Notes under the pieces: model-generated | The model's input: only the letters and a program-made list of their open reading frames with translations | The model's database searches: none | Told to the model about the DNA's origin: nothing | Part shown: positions 49,938 through 58,941 of the stretch, piece by piece | How the letters are laid out: each line of letters starts with the position of its first letter | Position numbering within the stretch: position 1 is the first letter of the stretch | Assembly: GCA_038214295.1 (NCBI GenBank) | Contig: JBBQSA010000010.1 | Span: 11,181-75,180 of the forward strand | Direction: 5' to 3' | DNA length: 64,000 nucleotides | Source of the DNA: SHZI01 sp038214295 | Lineage (GTDB): Bacteria > Pseudomonadota > Gammaproteobacteria > Steroidobacterales > GCA-2729495 | Made by a program: the position numbers and the translations under genes

Positions 49938-50344
49938 GAAATCTTAAGTTGTACGCAACGCTCCCGCGATGGGGCGCGGCCCACTATTGCCGCGTGCCCT
50001 GGTGAGTCACCCCCTCGACAGGCACAGACGTGACGGGACGATCCGGGACGTGGTACCGGCGGGCGGGCGGACAAAGCGGGGACTGGGTCAGGTCCCTCCG
50101 CGTTGATCCAGTCGACGCTGCCCCGCCGCCTGCCGGTACCACGAGGACGGATCGCGTAAGCAACCCACGTAACAGGAGAAGGCAGGACTGCCCACGGCGA
50201 AGGCAAGCGAGCAGGATCACCCGCGGGGCCCATCCCCCTGTCCCCCCAGATCCGCGGCGATCATGCAAGCTTGCAACCCCTCTTCCGCCAGGCAGTCCTG
50301 CTGACCCCTTAACCTGCTGACCCCTCAATCAGGACTCGCACACA
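49938..50344 (+). other. 407-bp gene-free region with strong inverted repeats, candidate structured leader
   Basis: No coding sequence is supported here. A long hairpin has an 18-base left arm at 50049-50066 and a right arm at 50126-50143 that pair with one G-U wobble; the 59-base loop itself contains a shorter stem (GCGG-GGAC against GTCC-CTCCGC). A further 11-bp inverted repeat pairs GCAGGACTGCC (50182-50192) with GGCAGTCCTGC (50291-50301). Just before the protease gene there is a near-duplication of CCTGCTGACCCCT. The arrangement fits a structured RNA leader or regulatory RNA upstream of the protease gene, but no known family is recognised. Confidence 0.5.
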
Positions 50345-51898
50345 ATGTCGACACGCACTTCACTGACAGTCGCCGCCAGCGCCGTGCTGCTGCTGGTGGC
50401 GGCCACCGTCCTCGTCGGCAAGTCGACGCCGGCCAGTTCCGCCACGCCGGCCAGTGCTGCCACGCCGGCCAGTTCTGCCACGCCGGAGAGCCCGGCCATG
50501 GCGCCGGCCCCAGCTTCACCAGGCGCGGTGGGGCCCTTGCCCGTGCCGGCAGGTCTCCCGGACTTCAAGGCCATCATCAAGCGCAACCAGGCGAGCGTGG
50601 TGAACATCAGCACGACCCAGCAGTTGCGCCAGGGCGAGGCGATGCAGGGCCTCCCGCCCGGCTTCGAGGAATTCTTCCGACAGTTCCGCGGCATGCCCGG
50701 GCAGCGTGGCAGGCCTGGCCCCATGCCCCAGCCCATGCCCCAGCCCCGGGAAGCCAATTCGCTGGGCTCCGGCTTCATCATTTCAGCTGACGGCGAGATC
50801 CTCACCAACGCCCACGTGGTCGACGGCGCCGACGAGATCCTGGTCAAGCTCGCCGACAACACCGAGAAGCCGGCCAAGGTCATCGGCCTCGACAAGGCCA
50901 GCGATGTCGCGCTGCTGAAGATCGACGCCAAGGGCCTCCCGACGGTCACGCTGGGAGATTCCTCGCAGCTCGAGGTGGGCGACTGGGTGCTGGCGATCGG
51001 GTCGCCGTTCGGCCTCGAGCACACGGCGACCCAGGGCATCGTCAGCGCCCTGGGACGCAGCCTGCCGGACGGTAACTACGTGCCGTTCATCCAGACCGAT
51101 GTCGCCGTCAACCCCGGTAACTCGGGCGGCCCGCTGTTCAACACCCGGGGCGAGGTCGTCGGCATCAACTCCCAGATCTACAGCCGCAGTGGCGGCTACA
51201 TGGGCCTGTCGTTTGCCATCCCGGTGAACACCGCGAAGAGCGTCGCGCAGCAGCTGGCGGCCAATGGCCGCGTCGAGCGGGGCTGGCTGGGCGTGGGTAT
51301 CCAGAGCGTCAACGGGGATCTCGCGAAGTCCTTCGGGCTGGACAAGCCCGCCGGCGCGCTCGTCGGCCAGGTGGATCCCGCCGGTCCGGCCGGCAAGGCG
51401 GGACTCAAGCCGGGCGATGTCATCCTTGCATTCAACGGCCGGTCCATTACCCAGTCCGCCGACCTGCCCCCGCTGGTGGGCGAGACCAGGCCCGGCACCC
51501 TGGTCGAGCTGAGTGTCTGGCGTGACAAGAATCCCCGGGCGATCAACGTCACCGTCGCGCAGCTGAAGCCGGCGGATAGCGAGGTGGTTGCCGCCAATGC
51601 CGGCGGAGACCAGAAGCCCGGTATCCTGAACGTGCAGGTGGCGGATCTGACACCCGAGCAGCGGGAGCAGGCCGGTATCGAGTCCGGTGGCGTGCTCGTG
51701 GTGGCCGTCGCTGCCGGGCCGGCGGCACGGGCCGGCGTGAGCGCCGGCGACATCATTCTCCAGGTCGGCGGGCGGCCGGTCGGCAGTCCGCAGGACCTCG
51801 CCGGCCTGGCCCGGAAGCTGCCGAAAGGCGAGCCGGTCCCACTGCTCATCCAGCGAGACGAGGCCCGGCTGTTCCTGCCGCTCACCATCACGGGCTGA
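50345..51898 (+). CDS. periplasmic serine protease Do (DegP/DegQ/MucD type)
   Basis: A 517-residue HtrA-family protease for envelope quality control. A signal/anchor segment (residues ~8-24) and an A/S/P/T-rich linker precede the trypsin-like domain. The catalytic triad is His157 (T-N-A-H-V-V), Asp187 (S-D-V-A-L-L) and Ser260 (G-N-S-G-G-P-L). Two PDZ domains follow (~300-385 and ~415-510), the first with W-L-G-V-G-I-Q. A Met/Pro/Gln-rich loop (P-G-P-M-P-Q-P-M-P-Q-P) stands in the position of the LA loop. It has a highly structured 400-bp region upstream. The two-PDZ layout matches DegQ/MucD. Confidence 0.92.
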   Translation: MSTRTSLTVAASAVLLLVAATVLVGKSTPASSATPASAATPASSATPESPAMAPAPASPGAVGPLPVPAGLPDFKAIIKRNQASVVNISTTQQLRQGEAMQGLPPGFEEFFRQFRGMPGQRGRPGPMPQPMPQPREANSLGSGFIISADGEILTNAHVVDGADEILVKLADNTEKPAKVIGLDKASDVALLKIDAKGLPTVTLGDSSQLEVGDWVLAIGSPFGLEHTATQGIVSALGRSLPDGNYVPFIQTDVAVNPGNSGGPLFNTRGEVVGINSQIYSRSGGYMGLSFAIPVNTAKSVAQQLAANGRVERGWLGVGIQSVNGDLAKSFGLDKPAGALVGQVDPAGPAGKAGLKPGDVILAFNGRSITQSADLPPLVGETRPGTLVELSVWRDKNPRAINVTVAQLKPADSEVVAANAGGDQKPGILNVQVADLTPEQREQAGIESGGVLVVAVAAGPAARAGVSAGDIILQVGGRPVGSPQDLAGLARKLPKGEPVPLLIQRDEARLFLPLTITG

Positions 51899-52053
51899 TC
51901 GATCCACCAGTCAGTCGCGAGGGCGCGCCGGCCGGGTGACCTGGTTGCCCGGCCGGCATTTTCTGACCCGACCGCGCACCGTCCGGCTTCCCGCTATGCT
52001 GTGCGCGAGGGCCAGTCCAACCCGGGCTGGCCCGAGTCCTCCAGAGCCGGATC

Positions 52054-54663
52054 ATGAATACCGAGGCTGCGGCCATTGACGACACGAGTCCGCCGGGTCG
52101 CCGGTGGCTCGTCCCGGCGCTCACGCTCGCAGCTGTAGTGGTCGTGGTGGCGATACTCGATCGCGAACTGCGCCAGTACCACCTCCAGGACGTGCTGCAT
52201 GCCCTGCGCGCGATGCCCGCGGCGAGCCTCTGGTGGTCCTTCGCCCTGACCGCGTGCAGCTACTGGGTGCTGACGGCCTACGACGTCCTCGGCCTCAGGT
52301 ACGTGGGCAGGAAACTGCCTTACCGGCGCACGGCCGTGACTTCCTTCATCGCCTACGCCTTCGGCCACAGCTTCAGCCTCGCCGCGCTGACCGGCGCTGC
52401 CGTGCGCTACCGGCTGTACGCGCCCTCCGGCCTCGCAGGCCTCGATGTGGCGCGGGTGGCGGGGTTCACTGCGGTGACCTCCGGCGTCGGCATTGCCCTG
52501 CTGGGCGGCCTCGCGCTGGTGGTCGCGCCCGAGGCCACGGGTACCGCACTGCGTCTCTACCCCGGCTGGGCGCTGGCGGCCGGCATCGGCATTCTCGGTG
52601 CGGTGGCGGCTTACGTGGTCTGGGCCGCCGCCTCCAGGGCGCCGCTCGAGCTGTGGAGCTGGCGCGTCGAGCCGCCGGGCGCCCGGCTGGCCATTCCGCA
52701 GCTCGGCGCGGGCCTGGCGGACCTGCTGCTGTCGGCGGCCGCGCTCTGGGTGCTGTTGCCGGAATCCGCGCACATGTCCTTCCCGGCCTTCGCCGGCGTG
52801 TACGCTGCCGCTATCGTCGTGAGCCTCATCAGCCACGTGCCCGGCGGCGTCGGCGTGCTCGAGGCCATGCTCCTGCTGACGGTGCCCCACAGCGACACAC
52901 CGAGCCTGCTGGGCGCGCTGCTGGCCTACCGGGCCATCTATTACCTGCTGCCGCTGTTTGCGGCAGCGTTGCTGATGGCCGCCCTGGAACTGGCGGAGCA
53001 GTTGCCCGAGTGGTGGCCCCGCCAGTGGCCGGGTCACCGGCGACGGGTGGCGCGGACGCTGCACCTGGCCCAGCGGCTGGTGCCGCAGCTTCTCGGCAGC
53101 CTGGTGTTTTTCGCGGGCGTGGTGCTGCTGGTCTCCGGCGCGACCCCCGGTCTCGACGCCCGGCTGGCCCTGCTCGGCGACGTGTTGCCCCTGACCGTGC
53201 TGGAATCCTCCCATCTCGTCGGCAGCGTCGCCGGGCTCGGCCTGCTCGTGCTGGCCCGGGCCCTCTTCGAGAAAGTGAACGCAGCCTACCAGCTGACGAT
53301 GATCCTGCTGGCCGTCGGCGTCGGCGCGTCACTGCTCAAGGGCCTCGACTACGAGGAAGCGAGCATGCTTGCCGTTGTGCTGCTGTGCCTGTGGCTGGGC
53401 AGGGGCCAGTTCCAGCGCCGCGCCTCCCTGTGGCAGGAGCGCTTCAGTCCGGGCTGGGCGATCAGCCTCGCCGTCGTCATTGGCACCGCCACCTGGATCG
53501 GGCTCCTGGCGCAGCGCCAGGTGCCCTATTCCCACGACCTCTGGTGGACCTTTGCCGCCGACGGCGACGCGCCGCGGATGCTGCGTGCAAGCCTGGTCGT
53601 GGCCGTGCTTGCCGCCGGCGTGCTGCTCGCGGAGCTGCTCCGGCCTGCACAGCCGGAGCCGGCACTGCCGGACGCCGCGGAGCTCGACCGGGCCCGCGCA
53701 ATTATCCTGGAAAGCCCGTCGGCGCTGGCCAACGTGGCGCTGGCCGGCGACAAGCACCTGCTGTTCGCGCCGGAGGGTGACGCTTTCCTGATGTACCGGA
53801 TCACCGGCCGCAGCTGGATTGCACTGGGCGATCCGGTGGGACCTCGCGCGCGCTGGGAAGACCTCCTCTGGCATTACCGGGAACTGGTCGACGAGCACGG
53901 CGGTCGCGTGGTCTTCTACGAGGTGGGTGCGGACAGCCTGCCGCTCTACCTGGACCTGGGTCTCGCGCTGATCAAGCTCGGCGAGGAGGCGCTCATCCCT
54001 CTCGCGGACTTCTCGCTGGAAGGGCGGCCGAGGGCCGAGCTGCGCTCCGCCCGCCGGCGTGCCGAGAGGGATGGCATTACCTTCGAGATCGTGCCACGCG
54101 AAGGGGTGGCCGCGCTGCTGCCGGCGCTGCGCGCCATCTCGGATCACTGGCTCGACGAAAAGTCGGCCCGCGAGAAGGGCTTTTCCATCGGCGCCTTCTC
54201 CGCGGCCTACCTGGTCAACTTCCCGGTCGCGATCGTTCGCCGCCACGGCACGCCGGTGGCTTTCGCCAACCTCTGGGGAAGCGCCGGACGGGAGGAGCTG
54301 TCCGTGGACCTGATGCGCTTCGGGCTCGATGCACCCCACGGCACGATGGACTACCTGTTCACCGAGTTGCTGCTCTGGGGGCACGAGCAGGGCTACCGCT
54401 ATTTCAGCCTTGGCATGGCGCCGCTGTCCGGCCTCGAGCGTCATCCGCTGGCGCCTGCCTGGCACCGGGTGGGCAATCTCGTCTTCCGCTACGGCGAGCA
54501 CTTCTACAATTTCAGCGGACTGCGCCGCTACAAGGCCAAGTTCCTGCCCGAGTGGCAGCCGCGCTACCTGGCTTCGCCCGGTGGCCTTGCCCTGCCCCGG
54601 ATCCTGCTGGATGTGGCGACACTGATCGCGGGTGGCGTAACCGGCCTGCTGGCGGCCCGGTGA
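52054..54663 (+). CDS. mprF: aminoacyl-phosphatidylglycerol synthase/flippase MprF
   Basis: An 869-residue integral membrane protein with the two-part MprF layout. The N-terminal ~500 residues hold many membrane helices (flippase part), including A-Y-A-F-G-H-S-F-S and S-H-V-P-G-G-V-G-V-L-E. Residues ~540-850 form the cytosolic DUF2156 synthase domain, with W-I-A-L-G-D-P-V-G, V-F-Y-E-V-G and F-S-L-G-M-A-P-L-S-G. The enzyme transfers an amino acid (lysine or alanine) from aminoacyl-tRNA to phosphatidylglycerol, lowering membrane negative charge and resisting cationic peptides. The aminoacyl group cannot be told from sequence by eye. It is followed by a response regulator and its kinase, which might control it. 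Confidence 0.9.
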   Translation: MNTEAAAIDDTSPPGRRWLVPALTLAAVVVVVAILDRELRQYHLQDVLHALRAMPAASLWWSFALTACSYWVLTAYDVLGLRYVGRKLPYRRTAVTSFIAYAFGHSFSLAALTGAAVRYRLYAPSGLAGLDVARVAGFTAVTSGVGIALLGGLALVVAPEATGTALRLYPGWALAAGIGILGAVAAYVVWAAASRAPLELWSWRVEPPGARLAIPQLGAGLADLLLSAAALWVLLPESAHMSFPAFAGVYAAAIVVSLISHVPGGVGVLEAMLLLTVPHSDTPSLLGALLAYRAIYYLLPLFAAALLMAALELAEQLPEWWPRQWPGHRRRVARTLHLAQRLVPQLLGSLVFFAGVVLLVSGATPGLDARLALLGDVLPLTVLESSHLVGSVAGLGLLVLARALFEKVNAAYQLTMILLAVGVGASLLKGLDYEEASMLAVVLLCLWLGRGQFQRRASLWQERFSPGWAISLAVVIGTATWIGLLAQRQVPYSHDLWWTFAADGDAPRMLRASLVVAVLAAGVLLAELLRPAQPEPALPDAAELDRARAIILESPSALANVALAGDKHLLFAPEGDAFLMYRITGRSWIALGDPVGPRARWEDLLWHYRELVDEHGGRVVFYEVGADSLPLYLDLGLALIKLGEEALIPLADFSLEGRPRAELRSARRRAERDGITFEIVPREGVAALLPALRAISDHWLDEKSAREKGFSIGAFSAAYLVNFPVAIVRRHGTPVAFANLWGSAGREELSVDLMRFGLDAPHGTMDYLFTELLLWGHEQGYRYFSLGMAPLSGLERHPLAPAWHRVGNLVFRYGEHFYNFSGLRRYKAKFLPEWQPRYLASPGGLALPRILLDVATLIAGGVTGLLAAR

Positions 54664-54817
54664 GCAGGAGACAAGCACCGATGCACTGCTGGCTCCGGGT
54701 AATCTCCCTGCCGGCGGCGCTCTGCCGCAGCGTTGCCCTGCCGGGCAACCACCATTTCAACGGCGACTCGGCTAGATTGGCCGGGCAGATACTCGATTTC
54801 AGGGGGGTTTGAGCCGC

Positions 54818-55495
54818 ATGCAGCTGTTGCTGATCGAAGACGACCGGGACGCGGCCGGCTACCTCGTCAAGGCGCTGACCGAGGCCGGTTACCGCGTTGA
54901 TCATGCGGCCGACGGCCGCGAGGGGCTCTTCCAGGCGACGGAGAACCAGTACGACGGTATCGTGGCGGACCGGATGCTGCCTCACCTGGATGGCCTGACG
55001 ATCATCGAGGTCCTGCGCAAGCAGGGCAATCGCACGCCGGTCCTGATCCTGTCCGCCCTGGGTTCCGTGGATCACCGGGTGGAGGGGCTGCGGGCCGGCG
55101 GCGACGACTACCTGACCAAGCCCTTTGCCCTGTCCGAGCTGCTCGCCCGCATCGAGGCGCTGCTGCGCCGGGGACAGGTGGCGCCCGGTCCGGAGATGAA
55201 GCTGCGCCTCGCCGACCTGGAAATGGACGTGCTCGCCCGGACGGTGACCCGGGCCGGCCGGCGGATCGAACTGACGGCGCGGGAGTTCAAGCTGTTCGAA
55301 TACCTGCTGCGCCGGGCGGGGCAGGTGGTGACCCGCACCATGCTCCTCGAGGGAGTCTGGGACCTGCATTTCGACCCCCAGACCAACGTGATCGACGTGC
55401 ACCTGAGCCGCCTGCGGCAGGCAGTCGACAAGGGCTTCGACAAGCCGCTGATCCACACCGTCCGGGGCGCCGGCTACACGGTGCGGGCCGACTAG
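54818..55495 (+). CDS. OmpR/PhoB-family response regulator
   Basis: A 225-residue regulator. The receiver domain (1-120) has Glu/Asp acidic pocket E-D-D at 7-9, phosphoacceptor Asp51 (V-A-D-R-M-L-P) and the Lys of T-K-P-F. The C-terminal winged-helix domain has L-T-A-R-E-F-K-L-F-E-Y-L-L-R and V-D-V-H-L-S-R-L-R with G-A-G-Y. The start is ATG 54818 behind AGGGGGG; TTG 54809 would be too close to that site. It is followed 1 bp later by its kinase and stands 154 bp after mprF. In that 154-bp gap I see no gene. Target genes unknown; the architecture matches QseB/PmrA-like regulators. Confidence 0.9.
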   Translation: MQLLLIEDDRDAAGYLVKALTEAGYRVDHAADGREGLFQATENQYDGIVADRMLPHLDGLTIIEVLRKQGNRTPVLILSALGSVDHRVEGLRAGGDDYLTKPFALSELLARIEALLRRGQVAPGPEMKLRLADLEMDVLARTVTRAGRRIELTAREFKLFEYLLRRAGQVVTRTMLLEGVWDLHFDPQTNVIDVHLSRLRQAVDKGFDKPLIHTVRGAGYTVRAD

Positions 55496-55496
55496 C

Positions 55497-56891
55497 GTGC
55501 GCACCTCGGCGCTGCGCCTCTCGGTAGTCTATGCGGCCAGTTTCGCCGCCGCGCTCGTCGTGCTCGTGTTCGTGATCTACCTGTTTACGACGCGCTTCAT
55601 CAACACCGAGGTGGATACCGTCATCGAGCGCGACGCGCTGAGCCTGCTCGAGGCCTACGGCCGTGCGGGCGTGCGTGGCGTCATCGGCGAGCTGGACCTG
55701 CGCGCCCGTACCTTCAGCCGCATCAACGCGGTTTACCTGCTGACCGACAACGAGGGCTTCGTCCTCGCCGGGAACCTGCCGGCCTGGCCGGCCATGCGCG
55801 GCCGCGACGGCCCCTGGGTGGAATTCGAGATCGAGCTGCGGGAGGGCGGTCGCGAGACCGGCCGGCCGGTGCGGGCCATGGTGCTGCAGCCGGCCAAGGG
55901 CCTGCGCCTCCTGGTCGGCACGGACTTGAGCGACCGCCGGGAACTCAGCCAGCGTTTTGCCGTCGCCGCGATCATCGGCACCCTGTGCGTGACCCTGCTG
56001 GCCCTTGGCATCGGTTATCGGCAGAGCCAGCGCATCCTGGCGCGGGTCGAGGAGGTCAGCCGCAGCTGCAAGGAAATCGTGGGCGGCAATCTCGCCGGGC
56101 GCCTGCCGCTCGCGGGTGCCGACGACGAGTTCGACGCCCTGGCTGTGGAAGTGAACGCGCTCCTTGCCCGGCTCGCTCGCACTACCGAGATCCTGCGCAC
56201 CTCGCTGCACAGCGCGGCCCACGACCTGCGGAGCCCGATGCACCGGATGCGCCTGCGCATCGAGCAGGCGCTCGGTGCCACCGGCGCCAGGGTCGCGAAC
56301 GGGGCCGGCGAAGGGGCCGGCGAGCAGGAGGCGCTGGAACTCCTGCTGCGCGACGTGGACCACATGCAGCGGGTTCTGACCGCGCTGCTGCAGATCGCGG
56401 AGGCCGAGAGCGGCACCGTGGGGGCGCGGCCTGCGCCTGTCGCGCTGGACACCATGCTGGATGAGCTGGGCGAGCTTTATCAGCCCCAGGCGGAAGAGCA
56501 GGGCGTGGAGCTGTCCGTCCATTGCGCACCGGGCAGCCAGGTCATGGGACACCGGCAGCTGCTGGCCCAGGCGGTCGTCAACCTGCTCGACAACGCGCTC
56601 AAGTTCACGCCGGCGGGTGGCGGCGTCGAACTCCGCACGCACCAGGCAGACGGGCGGCTGATCATTTCGGTTGCAGACTCGGGGCCTGGTATCCCCGAGG
56701 ACGAGCGCACCCGGGCGGTGGAGCCTTTCGTGCGCCTGAGCAACGCGCCGCCCCGGGACGGCTCCGGTCTCGGCCTGAACCTGGCGGCCGCCGTTGCCCG
56801 GCTCCACGGCGGCAGCCTGCGCCTGGAGGACAACCAGCCGGGCCTCCGCGCGCTCCTCGACCTGCCCCTGGTGCCGGCTGCAACCGCCTGA
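55497..56891 (+). CDS. sensor histidine kinase, partner of the upstream regulator
   Basis: A 464-residue membrane sensor kinase. Two membrane helices (~10-30 and ~155-175) bracket a periplasmic domain of about 120 residues, followed by a HAMP domain. The H-box is S-A-A-H-D-L-R-S-P with His242; the ATPase part has N-L-L-D-N-A-L-K-F-T-P, D-S-G-P-G-I-P and G-S-G-L-G-L-N-L-A. A glycine/glutamate-rich insertion (G-A-G-E-G-A-G-E-Q-E) sits after the first dimerisation helix. It starts at GTG 55497 right behind the regulator gene. The signal sensed is unknown; nearby mprF suggests envelope charge or peptide stress by inference. Confidence 0.9.
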   Translation: MRTSALRLSVVYAASFAAALVVLVFVIYLFTTRFINTEVDTVIERDALSLLEAYGRAGVRGVIGELDLRARTFSRINAVYLLTDNEGFVLAGNLPAWPAMRGRDGPWVEFEIELREGGRETGRPVRAMVLQPAKGLRLLVGTDLSDRRELSQRFAVAAIIGTLCVTLLALGIGYRQSQRILARVEEVSRSCKEIVGGNLAGRLPLAGADDEFDALAVEVNALLARLARTTEILRTSLHSAAHDLRSPMHRMRLRIEQALGATGARVANGAGEGAGEQEALELLLRDVDHMQRVLTALLQIAEAESGTVGARPAPVALDTMLDELGELYQPQAEEQGVELSVHCAPGSQVMGHRQLLAQAVVNLLDNALKFTPAGGGVELRTHQADGRLIISVADSGPGIPEDERTRAVEPFVRLSNAPPRDGSGLGLNLAAAVARLHGGSLRLEDNQPGLRALLDLPLVPAATA

Positions 56892-57023
56892 ACCGCGGCC
56901 GGTTTCGCCGGCCGGAACTGCGACAACTTGCCGCGCCGCAAGTGACGCGGGACGCCATCTCTGCAGACCCGGGCCGCGCAGGCCGCCTAGAATCGGGATC
57001 TGCCAGGTACCCGGACAACTCGC

Positions 57024-58340
57024 ATGAACGCTGTGACCGCCGCGCTGCCGCCACTGGCCACGCCCGCCTCGTCGGGGCCGCCGGCCCTGCTCAATGTGCG
57101 GCGGCTGATCTGGATCCGGATGATCGCGGTACCGGGAACGGCGCTGGCGATGCTGTTCGCCCGGCAGATCTACCACCTGCCGATCCCCGTGCTGCAGATG
57201 GGCATGATCGTGGCCTTGCTGGTGATATTCAATTTCTGGGTGTGGGTTCGGCACAAGGCGGCGGAGCCCGTCACCGATCGCGAGTTCTTCATCCAGTTGC
57301 TGGTGGACCTGTTCGCCCTGACCAGCATCCTCTACTACTCCGGCGGCGCGTCGAATCCCTTCGTGTTCTTCTTCCTGCTGCCGATGGCGATCTCGGCCGC
57401 GGCGCTGCCCCAGCGCTACACGTGGGTGGTCGCCGGCATCAGCGCGTGCAGCTACACGATGCTGATGATCTGGCGGGTCGAGGTGCCCGAATTCATTATC
57501 CGGTACAGCAAGTCGGCCATGGACCTGCACGCCGCCGGCATGTGGCTGGGGTTCGTGATGCTGAGCGCGCTGATCGCCACCTTCGTCGGCGCGATGGCCG
57601 AGACGGTCCGTGACCGGGATCGCTACCTTGCGCGGCTGCGGGAAACCGCGCTGCGCGACGAGCGCGTGGTGGCGGTCGCCACGCTGGCCGCCGGCGCGGC
57701 CCATGAACTGAGCACCCCGCTCGCGACCATGGCCGTCGTCACCGGGGAGATCCTGCGGGAGTACCCGGTTGCCACCCACCCTGCCCTGCACCGGGACCTC
57801 GGCATCCTTCGGGACCAGATCGCCCGCTGCAAGGAAGCGCTGTCGGTGATCTCGGCATCGGCGGGCGCGGCGCGCGCCGAGTCGGCCGAGCGGCGCTCGC
57901 TGCGCAGTTTCGTCCGGCAGACTGTGGACGAGGTGTGCCGGCTGCGCCCGGGCAGCAGCGTGCGTGTCGAGGCGCCGGTATCGCCGGGTCCCGTCCCGGC
58001 GATCGTCGTCGAGCGCACCGTCCGGCAGGCGCTGCTCAACGTCCTGCACAATGCAGTGGACGTCTCACCGCGGCAGGTGCGCGTCGAGTACGGCTGGGAT
58101 GCCACGGACCTAACCATCGCCGTCATCGACCGCGGCGGTGGCCTGCACGCCGGCCAGCCGGGCTCGCTCGAGCGGCTCGGCGTGTCGAGCAAGGAGGGTG
58201 GCCTCGGCCTCGGACTGTTCCTGTCCCACGCCGCCGTCACCCAGGCGGGTGGCACCCTCGATGCGGCCAACAACGACGAGGGCGGAACCACGGTCCTGCT
58301 CCGCCTCCCACTGATCCGGCCAACGGAGAAATCGGTATGA
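57024..58340 (+). CDS. redox-sensing histidine kinase RegB/PrrB/ActS family
   Basis: A 438-residue kinase with six predicted membrane helices and the RegB signature. The quinone-binding motif G-G-A-S-N-P-F lies at 107-113. The H-box is G-A-A-H-E-L-S-T-P-L-A-T with His227. The redox-active cysteine region of RegB is conserved as L-R-D-Q-I-A-R-C-K (Cys269). ATPase motifs include N-V-L-H-N-A-V-D-V-S and G-L-G-L-G-L-F-L-S. Its stop overlaps the response regulator start (ATGA). In known systems RegB senses the quinone pool and cysteine oxidation to control respiration, carbon and nitrogen pathways. The start is ATG 57024. Confidence 0.93.
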   Translation: MNAVTAALPPLATPASSGPPALLNVRRLIWIRMIAVPGTALAMLFARQIYHLPIPVLQMGMIVALLVIFNFWVWVRHKAAEPVTDREFFIQLLVDLFALTSILYYSGGASNPFVFFFLLPMAISAAALPQRYTWVVAGISACSYTMLMIWRVEVPEFIIRYSKSAMDLHAAGMWLGFVMLSALIATFVGAMAETVRDRDRYLARLRETALRDERVVAVATLAAGAAHELSTPLATMAVVTGEILREYPVATHPALHRDLGILRDQIARCKEALSVISASAGAARAESAERRSLRSFVRQTVDEVCRLRPGSSVRVEAPVSPGPVPAIVVERTVRQALLNVLHNAVDVSPRQVRVEYGWDATDLTIAVIDRGGGLHAGQPGSLERLGVSSKEGGLGLGLFLSHAAVTQAGGTLDAANNDEGGTTVLLRLPLIRPTEKSV

Positions 58341-58867
58341 AGACACTGGTGGTTGAAGATGACCCGGTGTTCAGCGACGTCCTTGCGACGGCGCTGCGCC
58401 GCCGCGGCTTCGACGTAACGGTCGCCCTGAGCTGCGAGGAGGCCATCGCGCACATCGAGGCCTCGCCACCCGAGCTGGCCGTCGTGGACCTGCGGATCGG
58501 CACGGGTTCCGGCCTGTCGCTGATCCCGTTGCTGGCCCGGGCGCCGCGGCCTGCGCGCACGGTGGTGCTCACGGGGTACGGCAGCATCGCCACGGCGGTG
58601 GAAGCCGTGAAGCTGGGCGCCAGCCAGTACCTGACCAAGCCGGCGGACATCGACGCGATTGTCGCCGCGCTGACCGGCCCCGATGCGCCCACGGCTGGAG
58701 CCGTGCCGCTGAGTGCCCGCCCCCTGTCCGTGAAGCGCGTCGAGTGGGAGCACATCCAGCGCGTGCTGACGGAGAACAACGGCAACATCTCCGCCACGGC
58801 GCGCTCGCTCGGCATTCATCGCCGGACGCTGCAGCGCAAGTTGCAGAAGCGGCCAGTCAGCCGCTGA
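58337..58867 (+). CDS. response regulator RegA/PrrA/ActR family
   Basis: A 176-residue two-domain regulator. The receiver has acidic residues at 8-9, phosphoacceptor Asp51 (V-V-D-L-R) and Lys101 (L-T-K-P). A short linker leads to a Fis-type helix-turn-helix with N-I-S-A-T-A-R-S-L-G-I-H-R-R-T-L-Q-R-K-L, the near-invariant DNA-binding helix of RegA proteins. The start ATG 58337 overlaps the kinase stop (ATGA). Together with the RegB-like kinase it forms a global redox-response pair. The stop lies 74 bp before the convergent MFS gene. Confidence 0.95.
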   Translation: MKTLVVEDDPVFSDVLATALRRRGFDVTVALSCEEAIAHIEASPPELAVVDLRIGTGSGLSLIPLLARAPRPARTVVLTGYGSIATAVEAVKLGASQYLTKPADIDAIVAALTGPDAPTAGAVPLSARPLSVKRVEWEHIQRVLTENNGNISATARSLGIHRRTLQRKLQKRPVSR

Positions 58868-58887
58868 CCCGGGGCTTCTGGTCCGGA

Positions 58888-58911
58888 TCCTGGTCCTGGT
58901 CCTGGTCCTGG
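58888..58911 (+). repeat. TCCTGG hexamer, four tandem copies
   Basis: Four perfect TCCTGG units in a row occupy part of the 74-bp gap between the RegA-like gene and the convergent MFS gene. This is a simple slippage-prone repeat with no evident role. Confidence 0.85.
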
Positions 58912-58941
58912 TCTTTGGCAGGGGAGTCCTGCGGCGGAGGA

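Noticed and set aside
49938..50344. tRNA, CRISPR or insertion-sequence terminal repeats in the structured region
   Set aside because: The inverted repeats are not flanked by target duplications or a transposase gene, the spacing is not array-like, and no cloverleaf with a T-arm GTTCRA can be found.
55287..58049. Very long open frames antisense to the kinase genes
   Set aside because: High G+C produces long stop-free antisense frames. Codon patterns, protein motifs and gene overlaps all support the plus-strand kinases, and the antisense translations are low-complexity Arg/Gly/His/Gln-rich without recognisable domains. The same holds for the antisense frame under the SulP gene.
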